Source of the DNA: Brucella tritici
Lineage (GTDB): Bacteria > Pseudomonadota > Alphaproteobacteria > Rhizobiales > Rhizobiaceae
Direction of reading: 5' to 3'
Assembly (NCBI RefSeq): GCF_008932295.1
Contig: NZ_WBWA01000010.1
Location: 62,001-126,000 of the forward strand
Length of the DNA: 64,000 nucleotides
Numbering within the stretch: position 1 is the stretch's first letter; every line of letters begins with the position of its first letter. The notes below the pieces were generated by a model. That model was not told where the DNA came from, did no database searches, and saw only the letters and a list, made by a program, of their open reading frames with translations. The translations under genes and the position numbers were made by a program. This document shows positions 10,213-18,288 of the stretch, piece by piece.

Positions 10213-11003
10213 TCGAACTTTCCAATCTCGATGTTGTGTTCGGTCGTGGCACTCCGCTCGAAAAGCAGGTCCTGAACAAGATCAACCTGACCATGGAAAA
10301 AGGGTCCTTCGTCACGGTGATCGGGTCGAACGGTGCTGGCAAATCAACAATGCTGGGTGTTCTTGCAGGCGATGTGATCCCGACCGCTGGCAAGGTCGTC
10401 ATCAGCGGCAAGGATGTGACGCGCAAGCCGACCGCCGAGCGGGCTGGTCTCGTCGCCCGCGTGTTTCAGGACCCCCTCGCAGGCAGTTGCGGTACGCTGT
10501 CGATTGAGGAAAACCTTGCGCTCGCCGCTTCACGCGGCAAGACGCGCGGGCTCACCCATGCGCTCAACGCCAACCGCCGTGCGTGGTTTCGCGAGCGCGT
10601 TGCAAGCCTCAATCTGGGACTGGAAAACCGCATGCAGGACCGCATGGAGCTTCTCTCCGGTGGCCAGCGTCAGGCCCTGTCGCTCATCATGGCAACGCTT
10701 TCCGGTTCGGAAGTTCTGTTGCTCGACGAACATACCGCAGCGCTTGACCCCGGCATGGCCGAGTTCGTGATGGAACTGACGCGGACGCTGATTGCCGAGA
10801 ACAAGCTGACCGCCCTGATGGTCACCCACTCCATGCGGCAGGCGCTCGATTATGGCGACCGCACGATCATGCTGCATGGCGGTAAAATCCTGCTCGACGT
10901 GACCGGCGACAAGCGCAAGACGCTGGGTGTCGAAGACCTTATCGAAATGTTCCGCAAGGTACGCGGCCAGACGCTCGACGACGACGCGCTGCTGATCGAA
11001 TAG
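10209..11003 (+). CDS. ABC transporter ATP-binding protein (TrpZ type)
   Basis: The 264-residue protein has Walker A GSNGAGKST (about residues 39-47), the ABC signature LLSGGQRQAL (about residues 151-160) and Walker B VLLLDEHTAALD (about residues 171-182). It would drive the permease encoded just upstream, with which its gene shares four bases. A terminator follows at 11026-11060. Confidence 0.92.
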   Translation: MIELSNLDVVFGRGTPLEKQVLNKINLTMEKGSFVTVIGSNGAGKSTMLGVLAGDVIPTAGKVVISGKDVTRKPTAERAGLVARVFQDPLAGSCGTLSIEENLALAASRGKTRGLTHALNANRRAWFRERVASLNLGLENRMQDRMELLSGGQRQALSLIMATLSGSEVLLLDEHTAALDPGMAEFVMELTRTLIAENKLTALMVTHSMRQALDYGDRTIMLHGGKILLDVTGDKRKTLGVEDLIEMFRKVRGQTLDDDALLIE

Positions 11004-11025
11004 GTTTTGCAAACAGCTTTGTTTC

Positions 11026-11060
11026 ACAGCCGTCGTTCAGTTTGAGCGGCGGCTGTTTTG
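11026..11060 (+). terminator. Rho-independent terminator after the ABC ATPase gene
   Basis: Arms ACAGCCGTCG (11026-11035) and CGGCGGCTGT (11047-11056) pair with one G-T wobble and are followed by TTTTGTTTG. It lies between the ATPase gene and holA. Confidence 0.8.
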
Positions 11061-11090
11061 TTTGAAGGCGAATTGCGTTAGTTAAATTCT

Positions 11091-12134
11091 ATGGCGCAGA
11101 AGAAAGCACACGAAGTCGATAGTTTTCTGGCAAGACCGACGAGCTCGTTCCCGGTCGTGCTTCTCTATGGCCCCGACAAGGGACTGGTGAGCGAACGTGC
11201 ACGCCGTTTTGCCGAAGCAAGCAAATTGCCGCTGGATGACCCCTTTGCCGTCATTCGCATGGAAGCGGACGAGATCGAGGCCGACCCGGCGAAACTTGCC
11301 GACGAAGCCCGCACCATCTCCATGTTCGGTGGCGAGCGCCTGATCTGGATCAAGAATGCCGCTGGCCAGAAGAAGCTGGCTGAAGCGGTCAAGCTGCTCG
11401 CAACCGAGCCGCCGCATGAAACATTCGTGCTGGTCGAAGCTGGCGATCTCAAGAAGGGAGCTGCCTTGCGCAGCGCCGTCGAGAACGCTTCCGCCGGTAT
11501 GGCCCTGCCCTGTTACTCGGATGATAGCCGCGGCATCGATGGCGTCATCGATGACGTTCTGGCCGAATGGAAGATGCAGATCACGCTCGACGGTCGCCAG
11601 CTTCTGCGCGCAAGTCTCGGTGGTGATCGCCTCGCCACGCGCGGGGAGCTGGAGAAGCTCTGCCTCTATGCGCGCGGCAAGGAGCGGATCGATATAGATG
11701 ATGTGCGCGAGGCGGTCGGTGATGTTGCCGGTCTTTCCACCGACGAGGTGATCGATGCGGTTCTGGCTGGTGATCTTCCGCGTTTCGAAGTCTCCTTCGA
11801 CCGCGTCGTGAAATCCGGCACCGCACCGTTTCTGCTGCTCAATACGGCGATGCGCCAGTTCCAGCAGGTTCAAACTTTGCGTCATATCGCCGATACGGAG
11901 CGTAAAAGTGCATCCGTTGTCGTGGCAGCGGCACGTCCGCCGATTTTTTTCAATCGTAAGAAGCTCATTGAAAATGCCGTCGGCCGATGGACCGGCGAAA
12001 GCCTCGCACGCGTCATGGAGCGCCTGCAGCGCGCTGTCCTCGAAAGCCGGCAGAATGCGGCCCTGAGCGTCCCCATCATTCGCCAATGCCTGTTGGCAAT
12101 CAGTGTCGAGTCACTGCGGAACGCGCGGCGATAG
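11091..12134 (+). CDS. holA: DNA polymerase III subunit delta
   Basis: This 347-residue protein matches the delta subunit of the clamp loader: an AAA+-like N-terminal domain (FPVVLLYGPDKGLVSERA, residues 18-35), the ISMFGGERLIWI segment and a C-terminal collar domain. Delta opens the beta sliding clamp so the loader can place it on DNA. The start has only a weak ribosome site. In many relatives leuS and lptE lie just upstream of holA; here the upstream neighbour is the ABC transporter and its terminator, so that linkage is absent. It converges with parB over a shared terminator. Confidence 0.9.
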   Translation: MAQKKAHEVDSFLARPTSSFPVVLLYGPDKGLVSERARRFAEASKLPLDDPFAVIRMEADEIEADPAKLADEARTISMFGGERLIWIKNAAGQKKLAEAVKLLATEPPHETFVLVEAGDLKKGAALRSAVENASAGMALPCYSDDSRGIDGVIDDVLAEWKMQITLDGRQLLRASLGGDRLATRGELEKLCLYARGKERIDIDDVREAVGDVAGLSTDEVIDAVLAGDLPRFEVSFDRVVKSGTAPFLLLNTAMRQFQQVQTLRHIADTERKSASVVVAAARPPIFFNRKKLIENAVGRWTGESLARVMERLQRAVLESRQNAALSVPIIRQCLLAISVESLRNARR

Positions 12135-12138
12135 CAAG

Positions 12139-12182
12139 GCATTTCCAGCAAGGTGCGAAACGGTTTTGCGTGAGGCGAATGC
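12139..12182. repeat. RIME-type palindromic repeat after holA
   Basis: The block starts GCATTTCCAGCAAGGTGC and ends GGCGAATGC; its ends are inverted (GCATT.. / ..AATGC) and the middle contains CGGTTTTGCG. It closely resembles the elements at 40968 and 63351 and belongs to the Rhizobiales intergenic mosaic repeats. Confidence 0.7.
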
Positions 12183-12263
12183 GAAAAAGAAAATAGATAT
12201 ATTTCCGTATGAGATACAGGAAATGATCTATCAGTCACTTCAAGTAACAGCTTACTCGAAATG

Positions 12264-12297
12264 AAAAACTCGCCGCAATGGAATGCGGCGAGTTTTT
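12264..12297. terminator. Bidirectional terminator between holA and parB
   Basis: Perfect 14-base arms AAAAACTCGCCGCA and TGCGGCGAGTTTTT with a 6-base loop have A/T runs on both sides. The hairpin can end transcription from holA (rightward) and from the parAB operon (leftward). Confidence 0.93.
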
Positions 12298-12321
12298 ATA
12301 AGTTACGTATTGCTTCAAAGA

Positions 12322-13203
12322 TCAGCTTTGGAGACGACGGCAAATCTCATCGAGTTGCTCAAGAGAACTATATCGTATCTTGACCTCACCACCACGATCA
12401 CGGTGATTGATTTCGACTTTCATGCCAGTAACATCGGAAAGCAGCTTTTCGAGCGCTTTGGTGTCAGCATCTTTCTCGACAGGTGCCGCCTTACCGGGCT
12501 TGGCTTCAACACCGCCACGGGCCTCTGCCTGTGCTAGCGCTTCCACCTGTCGTACCGACAAACCGTCCTTGACAATCCGTTCCGCGAGCGCAGTCGGGTT
12601 TTCCATCGTGATGAGGCTTCGTGCATGACCTGCCGAAAGCGCCCCGTCGACGATGAAATCCTGCACGGGTTGCGGCAGTTTCAACAGGCGCAGCGTATTG
12701 GCAACATGGCTGCGGCTTTTGCCGATGACCTGTGCCAGATCATTCTGCGTATAGTCGTGATTATCGATAAGCTGTTGATATCCCAACGCTTCTTCAACCG
12801 CATTGAGGTCGGCGCGCTGCACGTTTTCGATGATTGCGATCTCAAGCGCGACGCGATCATCCACGTCCCGAACAATAACCGGGATCGTGTCGACGCCAGC
12901 CCGCTGCGACGCGCGCCAGCGACGTTCACCGGCAATCAGTTCGAAGTGGTCCGGCTGTCCCGGTGCCGGACGCACGACGATCGGCTGCACGACACCGTGT
13001 TCCTTGATCGACTGCGCCAGATCTTCCAACTCGCCTTCCGAGAACATGCGACGCGGATTGCGCGGATTGCGCGTCACGAATTCAATCGGAACGTTCCGCT
13101 CAATCGGAACAGGTGCCTTACGCTCTTCAACAGGGCGGTCGATTTCACCGATCAGCGCCGCTAATCCGCGGCCAAGGCGCTTTTTTGAAGGATCGTCATT
13201 CAT
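12322..13203 (-). CDS. parB: Chromosome partitioning protein ParB
   Basis: The 293-residue product begins MNDDPSKKRLGRGLAALIGE, with the LGRGL motif through which ParB stimulates ParA. It continues with the NPRNPRR and GERRWRA boxes of the CTP-binding N-domain, a helix-turn-helix (LAQVIGKSRSHVANTLRLL) that reads parS, and a C-terminal dimer domain. A longer frame from 13320 overlaps the end of parA and lacks homology, so the ATG at 13201-13203 was chosen. It lies directly downstream of parA. Three parS sites are visible nearby (14668, 16816, 16854). Confidence 0.96.
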   Translation of the reverse strand: MNDDPSKKRLGRGLAALIGEIDRPVEERKAPVPIERNVPIEFVTRNPRNPRRMFSEGELEDLAQSIKEHGVVQPIVVRPAPGQPDHFELIAGERRWRASQRAGVDTIPVIVRDVDDRVALEIAIIENVQRADLNAVEEALGYQQLIDNHDYTQNDLAQVIGKSRSHVANTLRLLKLPQPVQDFIVDGALSAGHARSLITMENPTALAERIVKDGLSVRQVEALAQAEARGGVEAKPGKAAPVEKDADTKALEKLLSDVTGMKVEINHRDRGGEVKIRYSSLEQLDEICRRLQS

Positions 13204-13246
13204 CGTTCGGCTTATTCCTGAATTGTTTCGTCGTCGAATCGATTGG

Positions 13247-14044
13247 TTAGGCGGCCTGTAATTGCCGCTCGCGCTGGATAACTTCCGATGCAAGCTGCAA
13301 ATAGGCCTGGCTACCGGCACATTTCAGATCGTAGAGAATTGCCGGTTTTCCATGAGATGGTGCTTCTGATACGCGCACATTACGCGGAATGACAGTACGA
13401 TAGACTTTCTCACCCATAAAAGCGCGAACATCATCCACCACTTGCGCAGCGAGATTGTTGCGGCTGTCGAACATGGTCAGCACGATGCCCTGGATCGATA
13501 GCTCGGGATTGATCGATGACCGCACCTGATCAACTGTCTGCAAAAGCTGGCTCAAGCCTTCTAGAGCAAAGAACTCGCACTGCAATGGCACCAGAACCGA
13601 ATCGGCTGCGGCCATTGCGTTCAACGTCAGAAGATTAAGCGACGGCGGGCAATCGACAAGCACATAGGAAAAGCGCTCGGACACACCGGAATCAAAACGC
13701 AGAGCATTACGCAGGCGGCGCGTACGATCGGCGGACTGCGCGATTTCCATTTCAATACCAAGAAGATCCAATGTCGATGGCACGATATGGAGATTTGGAA
13801 CGTCGGTCGGCATGGCAGCGGCGGGAACCGACGATTCCTGTGTCAGCACATCATAGGAGGACAGTGGTCGATTGCGACGATCAATACCCAAACCGGTACT
13901 GGCATTGCCCTGCGGATCGAGATCGACAATCAATACCGTCTCACCGATTGCAGCCAATGCAGTAGCCAGATTGATGGCGGTGGTCGTTTTGCCCACGCCG
14001 CCCTTCTGGTTTGCAATGGTTATGATCCTGGACATTTTGTTCAT
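13247..14044 (-). CDS. parA: Chromosome partitioning ATPase ParA
   Basis: This ParA/Soj ATPase has the deviant Walker A motif QKGGVGKTTTAINLA near its N-terminus, the LIVDLDPQGNASTGLG segment and VLVDCPPSL as Walker B. With ParB it segregates the replication origin. Three starts are possible: 14089 (280 residues, overlapping the rsmG stop as TGATG), 14044 (MNKMSRI, 265 residues) and 14035 (MSRII). I chose 14044 because 265 residues fits the family. The TGATG overlap makes 14089 a serious alternative and points to coupling with rsmG. Confidence 0.93.
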   Translation of the reverse strand: MNKMSRIITIANQKGGVGKTTTAINLATALAAIGETVLIVDLDPQGNASTGLGIDRRNRPLSSYDVLTQESSVPAAAMPTDVPNLHIVPSTLDLLGIEMEIAQSADRTRRLRNALRFDSGVSERFSYVLVDCPPSLNLLTLNAMAAADSVLVPLQCEFFALEGLSQLLQTVDQVRSSINPELSIQGIVLTMFDSRNNLAAQVVDDVRAFMGEKVYRTVIPRNVRVSEAPSHGKPAILYDLKCAGSQAYLQLASEVIQRERQLQAA

Positions 14045-14088
14045 CACCGTCGCCTTGCTGCTGCCCGTCCCCTCGAAATTTCCAACCA

Positions 14089-14730
14089 TCAGACAGTTTT
14101 ACGCCGAAGATTGGTGATTTCGAGTATGACCGAAGCCTGATCGATAGCACTTTGATGTTGTACCAGATCGAAGCTCCAACCAACATGGCTTTCGTCGATC
14201 TCGCGCTGGTAATCCCGACCTTTTTGGAAGAGAGCCTTGGCGCCTTTGGTCAGCCACGGCTCCGTCAGATCGAAAAGATCGTTCAGCGACGCCAATGCGC
14301 GTGCCGTAACCACTTGAGGTGTTTCAATTTTCTGCCACATCGATTCAATGCGGGCCGAATGAACACGCGCCGGTACATGCAAATGTCCGGCGGCAGTGCG
14401 CAAGAATGCCGCCTTTTTTCCCGCACTTTCAATAAGATCAATGGCGCCACCGGACTGGTCGGCCAGAAAACAGGCCGTCACAATGCCCGGAAATCCACCG
14501 CCCGAGCCAATATCCAGCCACTGTTTGGCGTCGCTTGCCAGTGGAAAAAGCTGGGCACTGTCCAGAATATGGCGGGTCCACAACGCGTTCAAGGTTGAGG
14601 GCGAGGCAAGATTGATCGCCTTGGACCATTTACGAAACAGCTCTTCAAAGGCAATCAGGCGGTCCGCTGTTTCACGTGAAACAGAGGGCACGATTGCCTT
14701 CAGACTTTCAAAACGGGTATCGGCGCTCAT
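14089..14730 (-). CDS. rsmG: 16S rRNA (guanine-N7) methyltransferase RsmG (GidB)
   Basis: The 213-residue protein carries the S-adenosylmethionine site [14 protein letters not shown] and the family's arrangement [13 protein letters not shown] further on. RsmG methylates N7 of G527 in 16S rRNA, and its loss gives low-level streptomycin resistance in other bacteria. Its start overlaps the mnmG stop by four bases and its stop touches the earliest possible parA start, so mnmG-rsmG-parA-parB form one operon. A perfect parS site lies inside the coding sequence at 14668-14683. Confidence 0.95.
   Translation of the reverse strand: MSADTRFESLKAIVPSVSRETADRLIAFEELFRKWSKAINLASPSTLNALWTRHILDSAQLFPLASDAKQWLDIGSGGGFPGIVTACFLADQSGGAIDLIESAGKKAAFLRTAAGHLHVPARVHSARIESMWQKIETPQVVTARALASLNDLFDLTEPWLTKGAKALFQKGRDYQREIDESHVGWSFDLVQHQSAIDQASVILEITNLRRKTV
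14668..14683. promoter_or_regulatory. parS site inside rsmG
   Basis: TGTTTCACGTGAAACA is identical to the bacterial parS consensus, and flanking C and G extend the palindrome to 18 bases. It is in the 5' part of rsmG and should be a ParB nucleation site close to the origin. Confidence 0.95.
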
Positions 14731-16637
14731 GCAGCGCCCTGCCCCTCGGACAGTTCCGACGCAACCCGATGCCGATATCCGAACTTCTTGATCTGCGCGA
14801 TAAGGAGCGCCAGAGCTGCGGGGGTCATCCCGTCAACGCGCTGCGCTTCAGCAATCGTTTCCGGCTTACGCTGCTTGAGCTTGTGTTTCAACTCATTGGA
14901 AAGACCGGATATTCCGTCAATATCCAAACCAGCTGGAATGAGCAGTTGCTCTTCACGCTCCATCACCGCGATATCGCTCTTCTGCCGGTCCATATAGACG
15001 GCATATTGAGCCTCGATCTCCAGAGCTTCCCGCGTTGCCGGAGCGATAGTTTGAAGCTCAGGCCAGATCGGCTTCAACCGATCCAGATCGATTTCCGGAT
15101 AGGAAAGAAGATCATAGGCTGAACGGCGCACACCATCCTGATTGAGACGCAGATCATAGCGACCGGCCAGATTGGGTGTGATCGTCAGTGACTGCGCCAG
15201 TGACCGCGCCTCATTCAAGGCAGCCTCACGTGCTTCAAAGCGTTCCTTGCGTGCCTGCCCCAATATGCCAAGCTTGTCTGCCAAAGGTGTCAGGCGTTGA
15301 TCGGCATTATCTGCGCGAAGCGACAAACGGAATTCTGCACGCGAGGTAAACATGCGATAGGGCTCGCTGACCCCGCGTGACGTCAGATCATCGACCATAA
15401 CGCCTATATAAGCTTCCGTACGCTGGATAATGACAGGCTCGCCACCAGAAGCCCGACGCGCCGCATTGATACCAGCAAGCAAGCCCTGCGCACCGGCCTC
15501 TTCATAACCGGTTGTGCCATTGATCTGTCCGGCCAGAAAAAGACCGGTTACTTTCCGGGTTTCAAGGCTGCGCTTCAACTCGCGCGGATCAATGAAATCA
15601 TACTCGATCGCATATCCGGGTTGCAGCATAACCGCCTTTTCAAGCCCCGATATGGTCTTCAATATGTCGAGCTGTACTTCTTCGGGAAGCGATGTCGAAA
15701 TGCCATTTGGATAAACGGTATCGTCATCCAGCCCCTCCGGTTCCAGGAATATCTGGTGACCGTCGCGATCACCGAACTTGACGATCTTGTCTTCAACCGA
15801 CGGACAGTATCGCGGACCTATGCCTTCAATAGAACCAGAATACATGGCAGAACGATGCAGATTGGCTCGAATGACAGCGTGGGTTTCTGGCGTCGTACGC
15901 GTAATGCCACAATCAATCTGCGGCGTGGTGATGCAATCCGTCATAAGAGAGAATGGCACAGGCTCTTCATCGGCAGACTGCATGTCGAGGCTCTGCCAAT
16001 CAATCGTGCGTCCGTCCAGCCGCGGTGGCGTGCCCGTCTTGAGACGACCAAGCGCAAAGCCAAACGACGTCAATCGCTCGGAAAGACCAAGCGCCGGCTT
16101 TTCACCCATCCGGCCAGCCGGAATCTTCTTTTCCCCAATATGGATCAAACCGTTCAGGAACGTGCCGGTCGTCAGAACGACGGCACCGCATGTCAAGGTC
16201 CGCCCGTCGGACAGAACAACCCCAGTGATGTGCCCGTCTTCTTCCCGAAGATCGTGTGCGCCGCCTTCGACAACAAACAGGTTATCCTGGGCCGCAATCA
16301 TTTTCTGCATAGCAAGCCGATAAAGCTTGCGGTCGGCCTGGGTTCGAGGGCCGCGAACAGCTGACCCCTTTCGACGGTTGAGCAGACGAAACTGAATACC
16401 AGCTTCATCGGCAACACGCCCCATCAAGCCATCAAGTGCATCGATCTCGCGAACAAGATGCCCTTTTCCCAGCCCACCAATGGCTGGGTTGCAAGACATA
16501 ATGCCAATAGTATCAAAGCGATGTGTTACAAGCGCGGTCTTGGCATCTGCGCGCGCAGATGCAGAAGCAGCTTCGCATCCCGCGTGGCCGCCGCCGATCA
16601 CAATGACATCAAAGACTGTGGCTTCGGTCGAACTCAT
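14727..16637 (-). CDS. mnmG: tRNA uridine-5-carboxymethylaminomethyl(34) synthesis protein MnmG (GidA)
   Basis: This is the FAD-binding subunit of the MnmE-MnmG complex that modifies the wobble uridine of several tRNAs. It shows the dinucleotide motif [12 protein letters not shown], the conserved [20 protein letters not shown] block and the [18 protein letters not shown] signature. The open frame reaches back to 16691, but the likely start is the ATG at 16635-16637 ([10 protein letters not shown]), preceded by AGGA at 8 bases, giving 636 residues. Its partner mnmE lies upstream, separated by a gap with two parS sites. It is followed by rsmG with a four-base overlap. Confidence 0.96.
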   Translation of the reverse strand: MSSTEATVFDVIVIGGGHAGCEAASASARADAKTALVTHRFDTIGIMSCNPAIGGLGKGHLVREIDALDGLMGRVADEAGIQFRLLNRRKGSAVRGPRTQADRKLYRLAMQKMIAAQDNLFVVEGGAHDLREEDGHITGVVLSDGRTLTCGAVVLTTGTFLNGLIHIGEKKIPAGRMGEKPALGLSERLTSFGFALGRLKTGTPPRLDGRTIDWQSLDMQSADEEPVPFSLMTDCITTPQIDCGITRTTPETHAVIRANLHRSAMYSGSIEGIGPRYCPSVEDKIVKFGDRDGHQIFLEPEGLDDDTVYPNGISTSLPEEVQLDILKTISGLEKAVMLQPGYAIEYDFIDPRELKRSLETRKVTGLFLAGQINGTTGYEEAGAQGLLAGINAARRASGGEPVIIQRTEAYIGVMVDDLTSRGVSEPYRMFTSRAEFRLSLRADNADQRLTPLADKLGILGQARKERFEAREAALNEARSLAQSLTITPNLAGRYDLRLNQDGVRRSAYDLLSYPEIDLDRLKPIWPELQTIAPATREALEIEAQYAVYMDRQKSDIAVMEREEQLLIPAGLDIDGISGLSNELKHKLKQRKPETIAEAQRVDGMTPAALALLIAQIKKFGYRHRVASELSEGQGAA

Positions 16638-16815
16638 TGGGTTCATCCTGACGCAACTCGAATCCGTTTCTGAAAGATGTCTCTTTGCCACGAATGGGCC
16701 TGAAACGGAAGATCAAATTGGCGGGTCGCGCGATCAAATCTCGGCGAAAGAGCGACTCATGAATGAAAGAGGGAGTCAATCACCCCAGTCAGTCACCTCA
16801 GCGAGATTCCACAGA

Positions 16816-16831
16816 TGTTTCACGTGAAACA
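16816..16831. promoter_or_regulatory. parS site in the mnmE-mnmG gap
   Basis: An exact copy of TGTTTCACGTGAAACA, 179 bases upstream of the mnmG start and only 22 bases from a third site. Confidence 0.95.
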
Positions 16832-16853
16832 ATTTTCAAGGCAAATCATCACG

Positions 16854-16869
16854 TGTTTCACGTGAATCA
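16854..16869. promoter_or_regulatory. Near-perfect parS site at the end of mnmE
   Basis: TGTTTCACGTGAATCA matches the parS consensus at 15 of 16 positions (A to T at position 14). It overlaps the last codon of mnmE, which ends at 16867. The two gap sites are 38 bases apart centre to centre. Confidence 0.85.
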
Positions 16870-18195
16870 TTTTCCAATACAGAACTGCGAGAAAATAACG
16901 TCCAGAATCTCTTCGACATCAACATCTCCGGTAATGCGTCCGAGATGCTGAGACGCGAGGCGCATGTTCTCAGCACGGAGTTCAAGCGGAAGATTTGTCC
17001 CGCTTATAGCCCTGTCGATTTCAGCAACAGTAGATCGCAGAAGGTTGATATGCCTCTGCCGTGTAGGAACAGCATCCTCAATCTGGCCAATCTGCGCTTC
17101 AGCAAAGCTCTGGAGTGCATTCAACAATCCATCCAATCCCTCACCGTTTTTCGTCGAGATGCGATAGGACCAGTTACCGGAAGGCTCCCCTTTCAGATCA
17201 GCCTTCGTCCCGATTCTCCATAATATTGCTGATGTTTCATCGGGCGTGACCTCTATGGGATCACTCATATCCTCCAGCAAAAGGACCAGATCAGCATCTG
17301 CCATACGCGCGCGGGCGCGTTCAATTCCGATTTTCTCGACCGAACTATCGGTCTCCCGCAAACCTGCTGTATCCGTCACGTAGACCGGGATGTCACCCAG
17401 ATCGAGTTTGACTTCCAAAAGATCGCGAGTCGTTCCCGCTTCTTCCGATATGATCGCCACTTCGCGCCCGGCCAGAAAGTTCAACAGGCTGGATTTACCG
17501 GCATTCGGCGCACCAACAATCACAACATGCAGCCCGTCGCGTAACATGGAAGCACGCTTGCCGCTTGCTATATGGTTCTCGATTTCTCTCTTCAGCAGTG
17601 CCAGCGACTGCCAGACCTGCTCTGATACGGAACCCGGAACATCGCTTTCATCGGCGAAGTCCAGCTCGGCTTCGATGAAAGCGCGCGCGCGCAGCAAACG
17701 CTGACGCCATTCCGTATAGAGTTCGCGCTGCGTGCCCGACGCGACCTGTAAAGCAAGCCGCCTCTGTCCCTCGGTTTCAGCCGCGATCAGATCTGCAAGC
17801 CCTTCGGCAATAGTCAGGTCCATCTTGCCATTGGAAAAAGCGCGTCGCGTAAACTCTCCGGCTTCCGCTATACGACAACCGGGAAGTTCTCCCATTTCAG
17901 ATAAGAGCTTCTCGACAACGGCTTTACCGCCATGCAAATGAAATTCGGCGCAATCCTCGCCGGTAAAACTGTTCGGCCCAGGAAAAAACAGGATAAGTCC
18001 GCGATCGATTGAATCACCATTTCGGCCACGGAACAACTTATAGGCTGCATATCGCGGTGCCGGTATCGACCCAATTATCGTTTCGAGAACGAATCGAACT
18101 TTTGGGCCAGAAATGCGTACCACGGCAACACCGGACGGTAGGCGACCGCTCGATAAAGCAAAAATCGTATCTTGAAAGGAAGCGATCTCGCTCAT
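16867..18195 (-). CDS. mnmE: tRNA modification GTPase MnmE (TrmE)
   Basis: The 442-residue protein has the N-terminal tetrahydrofolate-binding domain (DTIFALSSGRLPSGVAVVRI), a central GTPase domain with G1 GAPNAGKSSLLN and G3 DTAGLRETD, and the C-terminal CIGK that is strictly conserved because its cysteine takes part in catalysis. G4 reads GTKADL where NKxD is usual, a variant worth noting. MnmE works with MnmG on wobble uridines. The gene runs leftward away from the origin, upstream of mnmG, with divergent yyaL on its 5' side. Confidence 0.96.
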   Translation of the reverse strand: MSEIASFQDTIFALSSGRLPSGVAVVRISGPKVRFVLETIIGSIPAPRYAAYKLFRGRNGDSIDRGLILFFPGPNSFTGEDCAEFHLHGGKAVVEKLLSEMGELPGCRIAEAGEFTRRAFSNGKMDLTIAEGLADLIAAETEGQRRLALQVASGTQRELYTEWRQRLLRARAFIEAELDFADESDVPGSVSEQVWQSLALLKREIENHIASGKRASMLRDGLHVVIVGAPNAGKSSLLNFLAGREVAIISEEAGTTRDLLEVKLDLGDIPVYVTDTAGLRETDSSVEKIGIERARARMADADLVLLLEDMSDPIEVTPDETSAILWRIGTKADLKGEPSGNWSYRISTKNGEGLDGLLNALQSFAEAQIGQIEDAVPTRQRHINLLRSTVAEIDRAISGTNLPLELRAENMRLASQHLGRITGDVDVEEILDVIFSQFCIGK

Positions 18196-18288
18196 TTCAT
18201 TTCCTGACCTATAATCAATAAGGACGAAAGCAACCTGACGGGTGCTGAAGGAATGGCATATTCATTCGTGCAGTGAAAGAAAAGCCTT

